Shown here: positions 49,911 through 59,087 of the stretch, in pieces | Layout of the letters: every line of letters starts with the position of its first letter | Position numbering within the stretch: the first letter of the stretch is position 1 | From: Cupriavidus oxalaticus | GTDB lineage: Bacteria > Pseudomonadota > Gammaproteobacteria > Burkholderiales > Burkholderiaceae | Direction of reading: 5' to 3' | Assembly: GCF_004768545.1 (NCBI RefSeq) | Contig: NZ_CP038635.1 | Span: 2,232,001-2,296,000, forward strand | Length of the DNA: 64,000 nt | The notes under the pieces: model-generated | Databases searched by the model: none | What the model was told of the DNA's origin: nothing | The model's input: only the letters and a program-made list of their open reading frames with translations | Translations under genes and position numbers: made by a program

Positions 49911-50954
49911 TTACTTGTACTTGGCGTTGGCCTTCTGCACGAAGGCGTTGGTATAGGTCTCTTCCAGCTTGATCGGCTTGCCCTTCAGTTCGGCGTCGAA
50001 CTGCTGCAGCGTGTTCAGCGCGGTGCGCGGACCATCGGCCGGCATGGTGCCGTCCGGCGAGATCGCTTCCTTGACCTTGTCCCACGCGGCCAGGTACAGC
50101 GCGCGGTCGCCAAGCAGGTAGCTTTCCGGCACGGTCTTGACGATGTCGGACGGGCCGGCCTTCTGCAGCCACTTCAGCGCGCGCACCATGGCATTGGTCA
50201 GCGCCTGGGTGGTGTTGGGGTTCTGCTGGATAAAGGCCTGCGATGCATACAGGCAGCCCGACGGCATGTTGCCGCCAAACACCGCCTGCGTGTCCTTGAG
50301 CGTGCGCGTGTCCGAGGCGATGCGCACCTCGTTCTTCTGCATCAGCATCGAGATCACCGGGTCGAGGTTGGCCATCGCATCGATCTGGCCCGAACGCATC
50401 GCCGCCACCGCGCCGGCGCTGGCGCCCACGCCGATGAACGACACGTCCGACGGCTTCAGGCCATGCTTGGCCAGCACAAAGTTGGCCATCATGTTGGTCG
50501 ACGACCCCGGCGCGGTCACGCCGATCTTCTTGCCCTTCAGGTCGGCGATCGACTTGAAGTTAGGCATGGTCTTGTTCGACACCACCAGCACGATCTGCGG
50601 CGCACGGCCCTGCAGCACGAATTCCTGGTAGCGCTGGCCCTTGGCCTGCAGGTTGATGGTGTGCTCGTAGGCGCCCGAAACCACGTCGGCGCTGCCGCCC
50701 ACCACGGCCTGCAGCGCCTTGGCGCCGCCGGCGAAGTCGACGATCTCGACGTCCAGGCCTTCGTCCTTGAAATAGCCCTGGCGCTCGGCGATGGTCAGCG
50801 GCAGGTAGTAGAACAGGTTCTTGCCGCCGACCGCGATGGTGACCTTGGTTTTCTCCGGCTTGCCCTGCGCCTGCGCATGACCGAAGGTGAACCAGCCGGC
50901 CAGGAACAGCGCCAGCGCGATCAGGAACTGCTTCCAGAATTTCTTGTTATACAT
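49911..50954 (-). CDS. ABC transporter substrate-binding protein (NMT1/SsuA-like)
   Basis: This 347-residue periplasmic receptor has a signal peptide (QFLIALALFLAGWFTFGHAQA, about 9-29). The NMT1/SsuA-type fold follows: PLTIAERQGYFKDEGLDVEIVDFAGGAKALQAVVGGSADVV and a GVTAPGSSTNMM phosphate-like loop. The ligand cannot be fixed from sequence. AGGAGAC precedes the ATG. It is the first gene of the importer; no sulfonate- or taurine-degrading enzyme lies beside it. Confidence 0.92.
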   Translation of the reverse strand: MYNKKFWKQFLIALALFLAGWFTFGHAQAQGKPEKTKVTIAVGGKNLFYYLPLTIAERQGYFKDEGLDVEIVDFAGGAKALQAVVGGSADVVSGAYEHTINLQAKGQRYQEFVLQGRAPQIVLVVSNKTMPNFKSIADLKGKKIGVTAPGSSTNMMANFVLAKHGLKPSDVSFIGVGASAGAVAAMRSGQIDAMANLDPVISMLMQKNEVRIASDTRTLKDTQAVFGGNMPSGCLYASQAFIQQNPNTTQALTNAMVRALKWLQKAGPSDIVKTVPESYLLGDRALYLAAWDKVKEAISPDGTMPADGPRTALNTLQQFDAELKGKPIKLEETYTNAFVQKANAKYK

Positions 50955-51110
50955 GCTTGTCTCCTACCCGTTTCCTGTCCGTTTGTTGTCCATTTGGATT
51001 CGGACGGCGATGCGCGAAAGCACGGCGTGCCGCCGTGCGGCAAGTTGCGATGCTACCGGGTGGATGGAGGGTCCGCATCGGTATCTATACCTAGGCGGGC
51101 TCCTGGTGTG

Positions 51111-51140
51111 CTCCCCTCTCCCGCATGCGGGAGAGGGGAG
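51111..51140. repeat. Perfect 30-bp palindrome
   Basis: CTCCCCTCTCCCGCA and its exact reverse complement adjoin with no spacer. It lies 21 bases past the stop of the Bug receptor gene and about 155 bases upstream of the ABC receptor. It resembles the REP-like CTCCCCTCTCCCGC palindromes I recall as abundant between genes in related genomes, and may work as a terminator. Confidence 0.75.
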
Positions 51141-51161
51141 ACAACATCCGCGCTTCAATGC

Positions 51162-52193
51162 TTACTCAGCGTGAATATCCGCAGACTTGATCACCTTGCC
51201 CCAGCGCGCCAGTTCGGCCTTCTGGTACTGCGCCAGTTGCTGTGGGTTCATGTACTTCGCCTCGGCACCCAGTTCCTCCGCCTTCTTGCGGAAGGCTTCG
51301 GTGCGCATGATCTTCTCGATCTCGCCGGTCAGCTTGTCGACCACGGCCTTGGGCGTGCCGGCCGGCGCATACATTGCGAACCACGACGACACGTCGAGGT
51401 CGGGATAGCCCGCCTCGGGCGCCGACGGCACGTCCTTCAGGCTGGGCAGGCGCGTCTTGCTGGTCACCACCAGCGGGCGCAGCTTGCCGGCGGCGATATG
51501 CCCCATCAGCGGCGGCGGCGTGGTCATGGTCAGGTCGACCGTGCCGCCCAGCAGGTCGGTGATGGCCGGCCCGGTGCCCTTGTAAGGAACGTGCGCGATC
51601 TTGGTGCCGGCCATCTGGTTCAGCAGCTCGGTCGAGACGTGCTGCAGCGAACCGTTGCCCGACGACGCGTAGTTGAGCTTGTCCGGGTTGGCCTTGGCGT
51701 ATGCGACCAGTTCCTTCAGCGACTTGACTGGCAGGTTCTGGCGCACCACCAGCACCTGCGGCGCCGACAGGATATTGGCCACCGGCGCGAAGTCCTTGAC
51801 CGGATCCCACGACAGGTTCTTCATCAGCAGCGGCGTGATCACGTGGAAGCCCGAGTACTGCAGCATCAGCGTGTAGCCGTCCGGCTTGGCGCGCGCCACC
51901 AGCTGCGCGGCAATTCCGCCATTGCCGCCGGGCTTGTTGTCGACCACCACCGGCTGGCCAAGCGCCTTGGACAGCGGCTCGGAAATCATCCGTGCCGCGA
52001 TGTCGGTGGTGCCGCCTGCCGCGGCGGATACCACCAGCGTGACCGGGCGGCTGGGATAGGCGTCCTGCGCCAGCGCGGCAGGCGCCAGCCACGCGGTACC
52101 GAGCGCGGCCAGCGTGGCAGCGACGGCCTTGCGCCGGGCGATAAGGGTGGACGTGGCCGGCTTGGCAGCGTTGCGTTGAAGGGCTTGCTTCAT
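51162..52193 (-). CDS. Bug (TctC-family) tripartite tricarboxylate receptor
   Basis: This 343-residue solute receptor has a signal peptide with an RR pair (IARRKAVAATLAALGTAWLAPAALA). The Bug fold follows: YPSRPVTLVVSAAAGGTTDIAARMI, VVDNKPGGNGGIAA, and DLLGGTVDLTMTTPPP. No TctA/TctB membrane genes are near, so it is one of the many orphan Bug proteins of this group. A GGAG lies before the ATG at 52193. It ends the CoA-transferase cassette and probably binds the substrate of that pathway. Confidence 0.9.
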   Translation of the reverse strand: MKQALQRNAAKPATSTLIARRKAVAATLAALGTAWLAPAALAQDAYPSRPVTLVVSAAAGGTTDIAARMISEPLSKALGQPVVVDNKPGGNGGIAAQLVARAKPDGYTLMLQYSGFHVITPLLMKNLSWDPVKDFAPVANILSAPQVLVVRQNLPVKSLKELVAYAKANPDKLNYASSGNGSLQHVSTELLNQMAGTKIAHVPYKGTGPAITDLLGGTVDLTMTTPPPLMGHIAAGKLRPLVVTSKTRLPSLKDVPSAPEAGYPDLDVSSWFAMYAPAGTPKAVVDKLTGEIEKIMRTEAFRKKAEELGAEAKYMNPQQLAQYQKAELARWGKVIKSADIHAE

Positions 52194-52240
52194 GAGGGTC
52201 TCCATTTGTATTGCTGTCTTGTTGTTGTCGGGGTGCGGCG

Positions 52241-53209
52241 CTAGGCCTGCACCGCGAAATGCTCCGCCATCCATCCCGGCGGCTGGTGCGTGCGCAGGCG
52301 CGGGCCGGCGCTGAGCAACTGGCTGTGGATGTCGCGCCCGACCAGCGCCGGCAGGCCGGCCACCGCGCCGAGCAGCGCGCCGAGGCTGACCCCGGTCTGC
52401 ACGCCCATGCAGTCGAACATGTGGACCAGGTCCTCGGTGCTGACATTGCCGCTGGCCCCGGGTGCATAGGGGCAGCCGCCGAGGCCGCCGGCGGCCGCGT
52501 CGAAGCGGGTTACGCCGGTCTCCCATGCCGCCAGCGCGTTGGCCAGGCCCATGCCGCGCGTGTTGTGCAGGTGGATGGTCAGGCCGGTGCCGGGCAGCGC
52601 CGCCTGGAAGCGCTCGCACAGCGCGGCCACTTGCGTGGGATAGGCCATGCCGGTGGTGTCGCACAGCGTAATGCCCGCCGCGCCGGCTTCGGCGAAGCGC
52701 GTGGCCAGCGCCATCACCGCGCCGGCCTCGACCTCGCCCTCAAAGGGGCAGCCGAACACCGTCGACAGCGAGATATTGACCGGCACGCCGGCGGCGCTGG
52801 CGGCTTCGATCATCGCCAGCAACTGCGCCTGCGACTGCTCGCGCGTCATGCGCAGGTTGGCGCGGTTATGCGTCTCGCTGGCCGACATCACCAGGTTGAC
52901 CTCGTCCGGCCGGCACGACAGCGCGCGTTCCAGCCCGCGCAGGTTGGGCACCAGCACGGTGTAGCGCACGCCGGGGAAGCGCTGGATCTGGTGCATCACC
53001 GCTTCGGCATCGGCGAGCGCGGGGATGGCGCGTGCCGACGTGAACGAGGTGGCTTCGATGCGGGCGAAGCCGCAGGCCGACAGCGCATCGACAAAGGCGA
53101 CCTTGCCGTCGGTGGGCACCACCACCGGCTCGATCTGCAGGCCGTCGCGCGGCGCGACTTCATTGATTTCGACGCGGGCCGGGCCGCGCAGCTGGGCGGC
53201 GGCGCTCAT
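52241..53209 (-). CDS. HMG-CoA lyase family enzyme
   Basis: This 322-residue TIM-barrel enzyme has EVAPRDGLQ near residue 17, metal-binding HLHNTRGMG near 208, and GLGGCPYAPGASGN with the catalytic cysteine near 240. The family cleaves 3-hydroxy-3-methylglutaryl-CoA or similar 3-hydroxyacyl-CoA compounds. The close link to a CaiB-type CoA-transferase suggests an acid that is first loaded with CoA. The start overlaps the transferase stop by 4 bases (ATGA). Confidence 0.88.
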   Translation of the reverse strand: MSAAAQLRGPARVEINEVAPRDGLQIEPVVVPTDGKVAFVDALSACGFARIEATSFTSARAIPALADAEAVMHQIQRFPGVRYTVLVPNLRGLERALSCRPDEVNLVMSASETHNRANLRMTREQSQAQLLAMIEAASAAGVPVNISLSTVFGCPFEGEVEAGAVMALATRFAEAGAAGITLCDTTGMAYPTQVAALCERFQAALPGTGLTIHLHNTRGMGLANALAAWETGVTRFDAAAGGLGGCPYAPGASGNVSTEDLVHMFDCMGVQTGVSLGALLGAVAGLPALVGRDIHSQLLSAGPRLRTHQPPGWMAEHFAVQA

Positions 53210-54402
53210 GCGATCACCTTGCGCGCGCGCAGGTCGGCGATGGCGGCATCGTCGAAGCCCGCCTGCTTCAGCACCGCATCGGTATGCTCGCCCAACGTGG
53301 GCGCGCGGTCATGGATGCCGCCCGGGCTGGCCGACAGCTTGGGCACCACGCCCGGCACTTCCACGGTCAGGCCGCCGGCCGAGGTCACCGACTCGATCAC
53401 GCCGCGGGCGCGGTAGTGCGGGTCTTCGGCAATATCCTTGACGGTATAGATGCGGCCCGACGGCACCTGCGCCTCGCGCAGCACCGCCAGCACCGATTCC
53501 ACCGTCTGCGTGCGGGTCCAGTCGGCGATGGCGGCATCGATCTCGTCGACACGTTTCACGCGGCCGTCGTTCTGGGCCAGCGCCGGGTCATCGGCCAGGT
53601 CGGGCCGGCCGATGGCCAGCATCATGCGCTTGAAGATGGCATCGCCGTTGGCCGCCACCAGCACGTATTCGCCGCTGCTGCAGGGATAGGCGTTGGACGG
53701 GGCGATGCCCGGCAGCGCGCCGCCGGCGGGCTGGCGCACCGCGCCAAAGGCGGAGTATTCCGGCAGCAGGCTTTCACTCAGGTTGAACAGCGATTCATAC
53801 AGCGCCACGTCGATCACCTGGCCCTCGCCGCCGCGCGCATCGCGCTGGTACAGCGCCAGCAGCACGCCCATGGCGCCGTGCAGCCCGGCGATGGTGTCGC
53901 CCAGCGACAATCCGGCGCGCACCGGCGCGCGGCCCGGCTCGCCGGTCAGGTGACGCAGTCCCGCCATGGCCTCGGCCACCGCGGCAAAGCCCGGCTCGTC
54001 TTTCTTGGGGCCGGTCTGGCCGTAGCCCGACACGCGCAGCATGATCAGGCGCGGGTTGTCGGCATGCAGCACGTCCCAGCCCAGGCCCCACTTTTCCATG
54101 GTGCCGGGGCGGAAGTTCTCGATCAGCACATCGGCCTCGGCGGCCAGCTTTCGCACCAGCGCCTGCCCTTCCGGCTGGCGCAGGTCGATGCAGATCGATT
54201 CCTTGTTGCGCGACTGCGCTTCCCACCACACCGACGTGCCCTCATGCAGCATGCGCCATTTGCGCAGCGGGTCGCCCTGCCCGGGCGGCTCTACCTTGAT
54301 GATGTGGGCGCCGAAATCGGCCAGGGTTTTCGCGGCAAAGGGGCCGGCGATAAGTTGTCCGAGTTCGAGGACGCGGATGCCCTCGAGGATCTGTTGCGCC
54401 AT
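53206..54402 (-). CDS. CaiB/BaiF family CoA-transferase
   Basis: This 398-residue class III CoA-transferase has LELGQLIAGPFAAKTLADFGAHIIKVEPP at the start and the catalytic Asp in LGDTIAGLHGAMG near 169. The family moves CoA between carboxylic acids; the donor and acceptor are unknown. It is coupled to the HMG-CoA-lyase-like gene, then the Bug receptor, and stands downstream of a LysR gene on the same strand. Confidence 0.92.
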   Translation of the reverse strand: MAQQILEGIRVLELGQLIAGPFAAKTLADFGAHIIKVEPPGQGDPLRKWRMLHEGTSVWWEAQSRNKESICIDLRQPEGQALVRKLAAEADVLIENFRPGTMEKWGLGWDVLHADNPRLIMLRVSGYGQTGPKKDEPGFAAVAEAMAGLRHLTGEPGRAPVRAGLSLGDTIAGLHGAMGVLLALYQRDARGGEGQVIDVALYESLFNLSESLLPEYSAFGAVRQPAGGALPGIAPSNAYPCSSGEYVLVAANGDAIFKRMMLAIGRPDLADDPALAQNDGRVKRVDEIDAAIADWTRTQTVESVLAVLREAQVPSGRIYTVKDIAEDPHYRARGVIESVTSAGGLTVEVPGVVPKLSASPGGIHDRAPTLGEHTDAVLKQAGFDDAAIADLRARKVIA

Positions 54403-54447
54403 GGCGTGTCTCCGTGCAATGCGGGGGATTCGTTGCGCCGCGGAAAT

Positions 54448-54463
54448 TCGATCTGGTGATCGA
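54448..54463. promoter_or_regulatory. Candidate LysR-type operator before the CoA-transferase
   Basis: TCGATC-TGGT-GATCGA is a 6-bp perfect dyad centred about 53 bases before the CaiB start codon. Its position overlaps where a promoter core would be. The dyad is visible; binding by the adjacent LysR protein is inferred. Confidence 0.4.
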
Positions 54464-54588
54464 TACCGCCGCGTCTGTCATTGGCACGGAGTGTGCCCCA
54501 GCGAGGGGCGAGCCAGGAATCGGCAATCGGAGAAGCGGGCTTTCTCGGAACGCGAAAGGCTCCGGGGGGCACCTGGCGCCCCAGGACG

Positions 54589-55494
54589 TCAGAACGGCGC
54601 CTTGTCTCCGCAAAGATGGGTGATCAGCAGACGCGCCGACACCGTCAGGCCTGCAGGATCGCGCAGCCCGATCAGCAGCGAGCGGCGCGCCCACGCATCC
54701 TGCAGCGACACCAGCGACAAACCCATCGACTTGACGTGCGGCTCGGCCGCGATGCGCGGCAGCACGCCCACGCCGAGGCCGGCCATCACCATGCGGCACA
54801 TGGCGTCGAAGCTGCGCACCTGGATGCGCAGCCGGAAGGGCCGGTCGAGCCGGCTGCTTTCTTCGAGCAGACGCGCCGCCAGCGAAGTTTCCTGCGGCAG
54901 GCTGACGAAGTCGAATTCGAGCGTATCGGCATACCGCACCGGGCCGCGTGCAGCCAACGGATGGTTGGGCGGCGTGATGATGACCAGTTCGTCCTGGCGG
55001 TACTCGACCGTCATCAGCCCCGCCGCTGGCGTGCGGTCGGCAAAGATGCCGACGTCGGCGCGGTTCTCCACCAGCGCGGCGACGATGTCGCGGCTGTTCT
55101 GTTCTTCCAGCTCGATGCGGATGGTGGGATGGCGCTGCATGAACGACGCCAGGTCGTCGGGCAGGAACTGCGTGATCGCCGACGTGTTGGCGCAGACGCG
55201 CACCTGCCCGCGCACGCCGGACGCATAGTCGGACATCACGCCAGCCATGCGCTCCACGTCCTGCAGGATGGTCAGCGCGTGGTGGAAGCAGGCCTGCCCG
55301 GCCTCGGTCAGCTGCACGCCGGCGGCATGGCGGAAAAACAGCGGCGCGCCCACCGCGGTCTCAAGGTCCGAGATGCGCTTGCTGGCGGCCGCCACCGCCA
55401 GGTGCGACTGGCGCGCGCCGGCCGAGATGCTGCCTTGGCGCGCCACGGCAACGAACAAGCCAAGCGTGACGAGATCGAAGCGGGCCAGGTTCAT
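54589..55494 (-). CDS. LysR-family transcriptional regulator
   Basis: This 301-residue regulator has an N-terminal winged helix (FVAVARQGSISAGARQSHLAVAAASKRISDLE, about 10-42) and an effector-binding domain. The start at 55494 (MNLARFD) is used. Most LysR genes face away from their targets; this one is codirectional and upstream of the CoA-transferase, with a 186-base gap. It probably controls that cassette. Confidence 0.9.
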   Translation of the reverse strand: MNLARFDLVTLGLFVAVARQGSISAGARQSHLAVAAASKRISDLETAVGAPLFFRHAAGVQLTEAGQACFHHALTILQDVERMAGVMSDYASGVRGQVRVCANTSAITQFLPDDLASFMQRHPTIRIELEEQNSRDIVAALVENRADVGIFADRTPAAGLMTVEYRQDELVIITPPNHPLAARGPVRYADTLEFDFVSLPQETSLAARLLEESSRLDRPFRLRIQVRSFDAMCRMVMAGLGVGVLPRIAAEPHVKSMGLSLVSLQDAWARRSLLIGLRDPAGLTVSARLLITHLCGDKAPF

Positions 55495-55550
55495 GGGACA
55501 GGCGGACGCGAAAAAGTCCGGCGCGGGCATGCCGCCCAGCGCCGCAGGGA

Positions 55551-56177
55551 TCAGAGGTTGCGGCGGTCCATCACCGCCCGCGCGATGGTGCCGGCGTCGA
55601 CGTATTCCAGCTCGCCGCCGACCGGCACTCCGCGCGCCAGGCGCGACACCTTGAGGCCGCGCGCCTTCAGCATTTCGCCGATGTAGTGCGCGGTGGCCTC
55701 GCCTTCACTGGTGAAGTTGGTGGCGACGATGACTTCGCCGACCGGCCCGCCCAGCTCCGGCTCGGTGGCGCGCGCCAGCAGCCGGTCCAGGTGGATCTCG
55801 CGCGGGCCGATGCCGTCCAGCGGCGACAGCCGGCCCATCAGCACGAAGTACTTGCCGCGGTAAGTGAGGGTCTGCTCGATCATGACCTGGTCGGCCGGCG
55901 TTTCCACCACGCACAGCAGCGCGGCGTCGCGGCGGTCATCCAGGCAGGTCTCGCAGATTTCCTGCTCGGTGAAGGTGTTGCAGCGCTGGCAGTGGCGGAT
56001 ATGGTCCGCCGCGCCGCGCAGCGCGTCGCCCAGCTTGCGCGCGCCCTCGCGGTCGTGCTGCAGCAGGTGGTACGCCATGCGCTGGGCCGACTTCGGCCCG
56101 ACGCCCGGCAGCACCCGCAGCGCCTCGACCAGCGCCTGCAGCGAAGTCGGCGCGGAACCCTTCCCCCCCGCTTTCAC
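55551..56177 (-). CDS. recR: Recombination protein RecR
   Basis: This 208-residue protein has the helix-hairpin-helix [20 protein letters not shown], a four-cysteine zinc finger ([16 protein letters not shown]), and a Toprim domain with [13 protein letters not shown]. RecR works with RecO and RecF in gap repair. It forms the usual dnaX-ybaB-recR group. Confidence 0.97.
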   Translation of the reverse strand: MKAGGKGSAPTSLQALVEALRVLPGVGPKSAQRMAYHLLQHDREGARKLGDALRGAADHIRHCQRCNTFTEQEICETCLDDRRDAALLCVVETPADQVMIEQTLTYRGKYFVLMGRLSPLDGIGPREIHLDRLLARATEPELGGPVGEVIVATNFTSEGEATAHYIGEMLKARGLKVSRLARGVPVGGELEYVDAGTIARAVMDRRNL

Positions 56178-56185
56178 GCTTGCCT

Positions 56186-56518
56186 TCAGAACGGCAGCTT
56201 GAAGCCCGGGGGCAGCGGCAGGCCGGAGGTCATCGAGCCCATCTTTTCCTGCGTGGTGGCCTCGGCCTTGCGCACGGCGTCGTTGAAGGCGGCGGCGACC
56301 AGGTCTTCCAGCAGGTCCTTGTCCTCGCCCTCGGCCAGCAGGCTGGGGTCGATGGTGACGCGCTTGACGTCGTTCTTGCAGGTCATGACCACCTTGACGA
56401 GACCGGCGCCGGACTGGCCCTCGACCTCGATCTGGGCCAGTTGCTCCTGCATCTTCTTCATGTTTTCCTGCATCTGCTGGGCTTGCTTCATCAGCCCGGC
56501 GAGTTGACCTTTCATCAT
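56186..56518 (-). CDS. ybaB: Nucleoid-associated protein YbaB/EbfC
   Basis: This 110-residue protein has the coiled-coil [20 protein letters not shown] start, the conserved [23 protein letters not shown] core and a C-terminal [10 protein letters not shown]. Family dimers bind DNA like tweezers. The start at 56518 has AGGAG 9 bases upstream; a second ATG directly follows. It stands between dnaX and recR. Confidence 0.95.
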   Translation of the reverse strand: MMKGQLAGLMKQAQQMQENMKKMQEQLAQIEVEGQSGAGLVKVVMTCKNDVKRVTIDPSLLAEGEDKDLLEDLVAAAFNDAVRKAEATTQEKMGSMTSGLPLPPGFKLPF

Positions 56519-56591
56519 GATGGAACGCTCCTGGATTCGGTAAAAAAATTCGGTGGTGGAAATTCGTGGCGGATGGCGCGGACTGGGGCTG

Positions 56592-58967
56592 TCAGGCCGC
56601 GCGCGGCTGGATCGAGCCCGGCACGATCTGGCCGCCAAAGTCGCGCAGCAGCCCTTGCACAAACGGATCGGCCTCGATCGCGGCCTCGGCTTCGCGCTGG
56701 CGCTCGGCACGGGCCTGGGCATCGGCCGCCGCGGCGGTGACCGCGACCGCGCCGACTTCGCACAGCACGCGCACGGGCTGGCCGAAGTGGTCGCACAGAA
56801 CTTGCTGCAGGCGTTCGGCGACGCCGTTCTCGCCGAGGGCGGCCACCGGGATGCGCAGGTTGAAGGTCTTGCCGACCACCTGCGTCAGTTCGCTCTGGTA
56901 CGCCAGCTGTTGCGCCAGGCCCTTGAGCGGCAGGCCGGCAGCCAGCACCGGCCAGTCGCCGGCGAAGACCGGCGGCGAGCCGTCTTCGGCCGGCGCGGGC
57001 GGGCGCGGGGCGACGTACTTGGCACCCTCGGCCGGTGCCGCGGGCGCAGCGGCCTCACGCACAGGTTCGGCTTCGCGTACGGGCGCGCTGGTGGCGCCGC
57101 TGCGTGGATTGACGCGGGCCGGCCGCTCGCTGAAACCGTTGTCGCTGAAGCCGTTGTCTCGCTCGTCCGCACGGAAACCGGGGTCGCTGTCATAGGGGCC
57201 GATCACCGGCAAGTCCGGCGGCAGGTCTTCCCATGGCGGCACATCGCTGCCGCCGGACATCTCCCACGGCGGCACCGATTCGGGTTCGGACTGGCGAGCG
57301 GCCGGACCTGGCCTGGCGGGCGCGGCCGATGGCTGCGGCACAGCGCGCTGTGCCGGTGCCTGCGGTGCCGGCCGCGCAGGCGCCGCGGCGGGACGGCTGA
57401 CGGCAGATGCACCGGGCGCGCGCAAGGGCTGTGCCGGCGGACGCTGCGCGGGAGCCGCTGCGGCGGCGGGCGCGGCAGGCGGCGGGGCATTGCGCGCGCC
57501 ACCGCGCGCGGATGCGGCACGGGCGGCCGCCAGCGCGGCACGGGCCGGCGACATGGCAGCATCCGGCGCTGGGCGCGCGGGTGCGGCGGGCGCAGCCGGT
57601 GCGGTGGTTGCAACGGGCTCGGCCACCGGTTCGGATACGGGCGCCGGCGCCGCCGGCTTTGCCGCCACGGGCATCGGCGCCGCTACAGCGGAAGGTGCAG
57701 CGGAAGGTGCAGCGGAAGGTGCAGCGGAAGGTGCAGCCGGTGCTGCCGCCACGGCGGCATGCCGGGGCGTGGCCGGATCGGCCGCCAGCGCCGCACTGCG
57801 CGGCCGCGACGGCGCGGCGCCGCCGCCCTGCCCTTGCGCCACGGTCGGGGGCGTCGGCTCCGGCGACGCCGAGGGCCGGAACGCCAGCATGCGCAGCAGC
57901 GTCATGGTGAAGCCGGCGTACTCGTCCGGCGCCAGCGCCAGCTCATTGCGGCCGAGGTTGGCAATCTGGTAGAAGAGCTGCACCTCCTGCGCGTCGAACA
58001 CGCCGGCGAGGCGGCGCACATCGTCCGCCTCCGGCCATTCCTCCTGCACCGAAGCCGGCACGGCCTGCGCCAGCGCCACCTTGTGCAGCAGCGAAGCCAG
58101 GTCCTGCAGCGCGCCGGCAAACGACAGGCTGCGGTCGGCCATGGCATCGGCGATGCCCAGCATGGCGGCACCATCTTCGGCGGCGAGCGCATCGAGCAGC
58201 TGCACCAGGAAACCCTGGTCGATCGCGCCCAGCATGCCGCGCACTGCTTCCTCGGAGACCTGTCCCGCGCTGTAGGCGATGGCCTGGTCGGTCAGCGACA
58301 GCGCATCTCGCATCGAGCCGTGCGCGGCCTGCGCCAGCAGCCGCAGCGCGTTGCCGTCATGGGCAATGCCTTCCTGCGCCAGGATATGGTCCAGGTGCGA
58401 GACGATATGCCCTGGCGGCATCTGCTTGAGGTTGAACTGCAGGCAGCGCGACAGCACCGTGACCGGGATCTTCTGCGGATCGGTGGTGGCGAGGATGAAC
58501 TTGACGTGCCCGGGCGGCTCTTCCAGCGTCTTCAGCATGGCGTTGAAGGCGTGGTTGGTGAGCATGTGCACTTCGTCGATCATGTAGACCTTGAAGCGCC
58601 CGGTGCCCGGCGCGTAGACCGCCTTGTCGAGCAGCTGCGCCATCTCGTCGACGCCGCGGTTGGAGGCGGCGTCCATCTCGATGTAGTCGACGAAGCGGCC
58701 GCTGTCGATCTCGGTGCAGGCCTTGCACACCCCGCATGGCTGGGCGGTGATGCCGCCGTTACCGTCAGCGCCGGTGCAATTCAGGGCCTTGGCCAGGATC
58801 CGCGAGAGCGTGGTCTTGCCGACCCCGCGCGTGCCGGTGAACAGGTAGGCGTGGTGCAGCCGCTGCTGTTCCAGCGCGTGCGTGAGCGCGCGGACCACGT
58901 GCTCCTGGCCGACCAGCGTGGTGAAATCCCTGGGGCGCCATTTGCGCGCTAGAACTTGATAACTCAT
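56592..58967 (-). CDS. dnaX: DNA polymerase III subunit tau (and gamma)
   Basis: This 791-residue clamp-loader ATPase has Walker [10 protein letters not shown] near residue 45, a zinc-binding cysteine group around CGVCKAC, and [14 protein letters not shown] large Ala/Pro-rich linker (about 370-640) and the tau C-terminal domain follow. No A-rich slippery heptamer like that of E. coli was seen, so a separate gamma product is not predicted. A 12-base tandem repeat lies in the linker. Confidence 0.96.
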   Translation of the reverse strand: MSYQVLARKWRPRDFTTLVGQEHVVRALTHALEQQRLHHAYLFTGTRGVGKTTLSRILAKALNCTGADGNGGITAQPCGVCKACTEIDSGRFVDYIEMDAASNRGVDEMAQLLDKAVYAPGTGRFKVYMIDEVHMLTNHAFNAMLKTLEEPPGHVKFILATTDPQKIPVTVLSRCLQFNLKQMPPGHIVSHLDHILAQEGIAHDGNALRLLAQAAHGSMRDALSLTDQAIAYSAGQVSEEAVRGMLGAIDQGFLVQLLDALAAEDGAAMLGIADAMADRSLSFAGALQDLASLLHKVALAQAVPASVQEEWPEADDVRRLAGVFDAQEVQLFYQIANLGRNELALAPDEYAGFTMTLLRMLAFRPSASPEPTPPTVAQGQGGGAAPSRPRSAALAADPATPRHAAVAAAPAAPSAAPSAAPSAAPSAVAAPMPVAAKPAAPAPVSEPVAEPVATTAPAAPAAPARPAPDAAMSPARAALAAARAASARGGARNAPPPAAPAAAAAPAQRPPAQPLRAPGASAVSRPAAAPARPAPQAPAQRAVPQPSAAPARPGPAARQSEPESVPPWEMSGGSDVPPWEDLPPDLPVIGPYDSDPGFRADERDNGFSDNGFSERPARVNPRSGATSAPVREAEPVREAAAPAAPAEGAKYVAPRPPAPAEDGSPPVFAGDWPVLAAGLPLKGLAQQLAYQSELTQVVGKTFNLRIPVAALGENGVAERLQQVLCDHFGQPVRVLCEVGAVAVTAAAADAQARAERQREAEAAIEADPFVQGLLRDFGGQIVPGSIQPRAA
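57685..57738 (-). repeat. 12-bp tandem repeat in the dnaX linker
   Basis: Four copies of a GCAGCGGAAGGT-type 12-base unit (the first with one change), plus a partial fifth, encode repeated Ala-Pro-Ser-Ala in the tau linker. The unit keeps frame and may vary in number. Confidence 0.8.
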
Positions 58968-59042
58968 GGCGGCGATTGTAGCAAATGGCGACCGCCCGCA
59001 ACCCGCGGCGGGGCCGGAGTTTGCGGCCTGGAGCGCAGGCCT

Positions 59043-59065
59043 GCCAGCGGCGCCGCGCCGCTGGC
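59043..59065. terminator. GC hairpin after the ribonucleotide reductase
   Basis: GCCAGCGGCG and CGCCGCTGGC form a 10-bp perfect stem with a 3-base loop, 22 bases past the reductase stop and before dnaX. No T-run follows. Confidence 0.5.
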
Positions 59066-59087
59066 GGGTTTCAGGCGCGGGACGGCC

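Noticed and set aside
56592-58967. Programmed frameshift in dnaX for a gamma subunit
   Set aside because: No A-rich slippery heptamer was seen in the gene.
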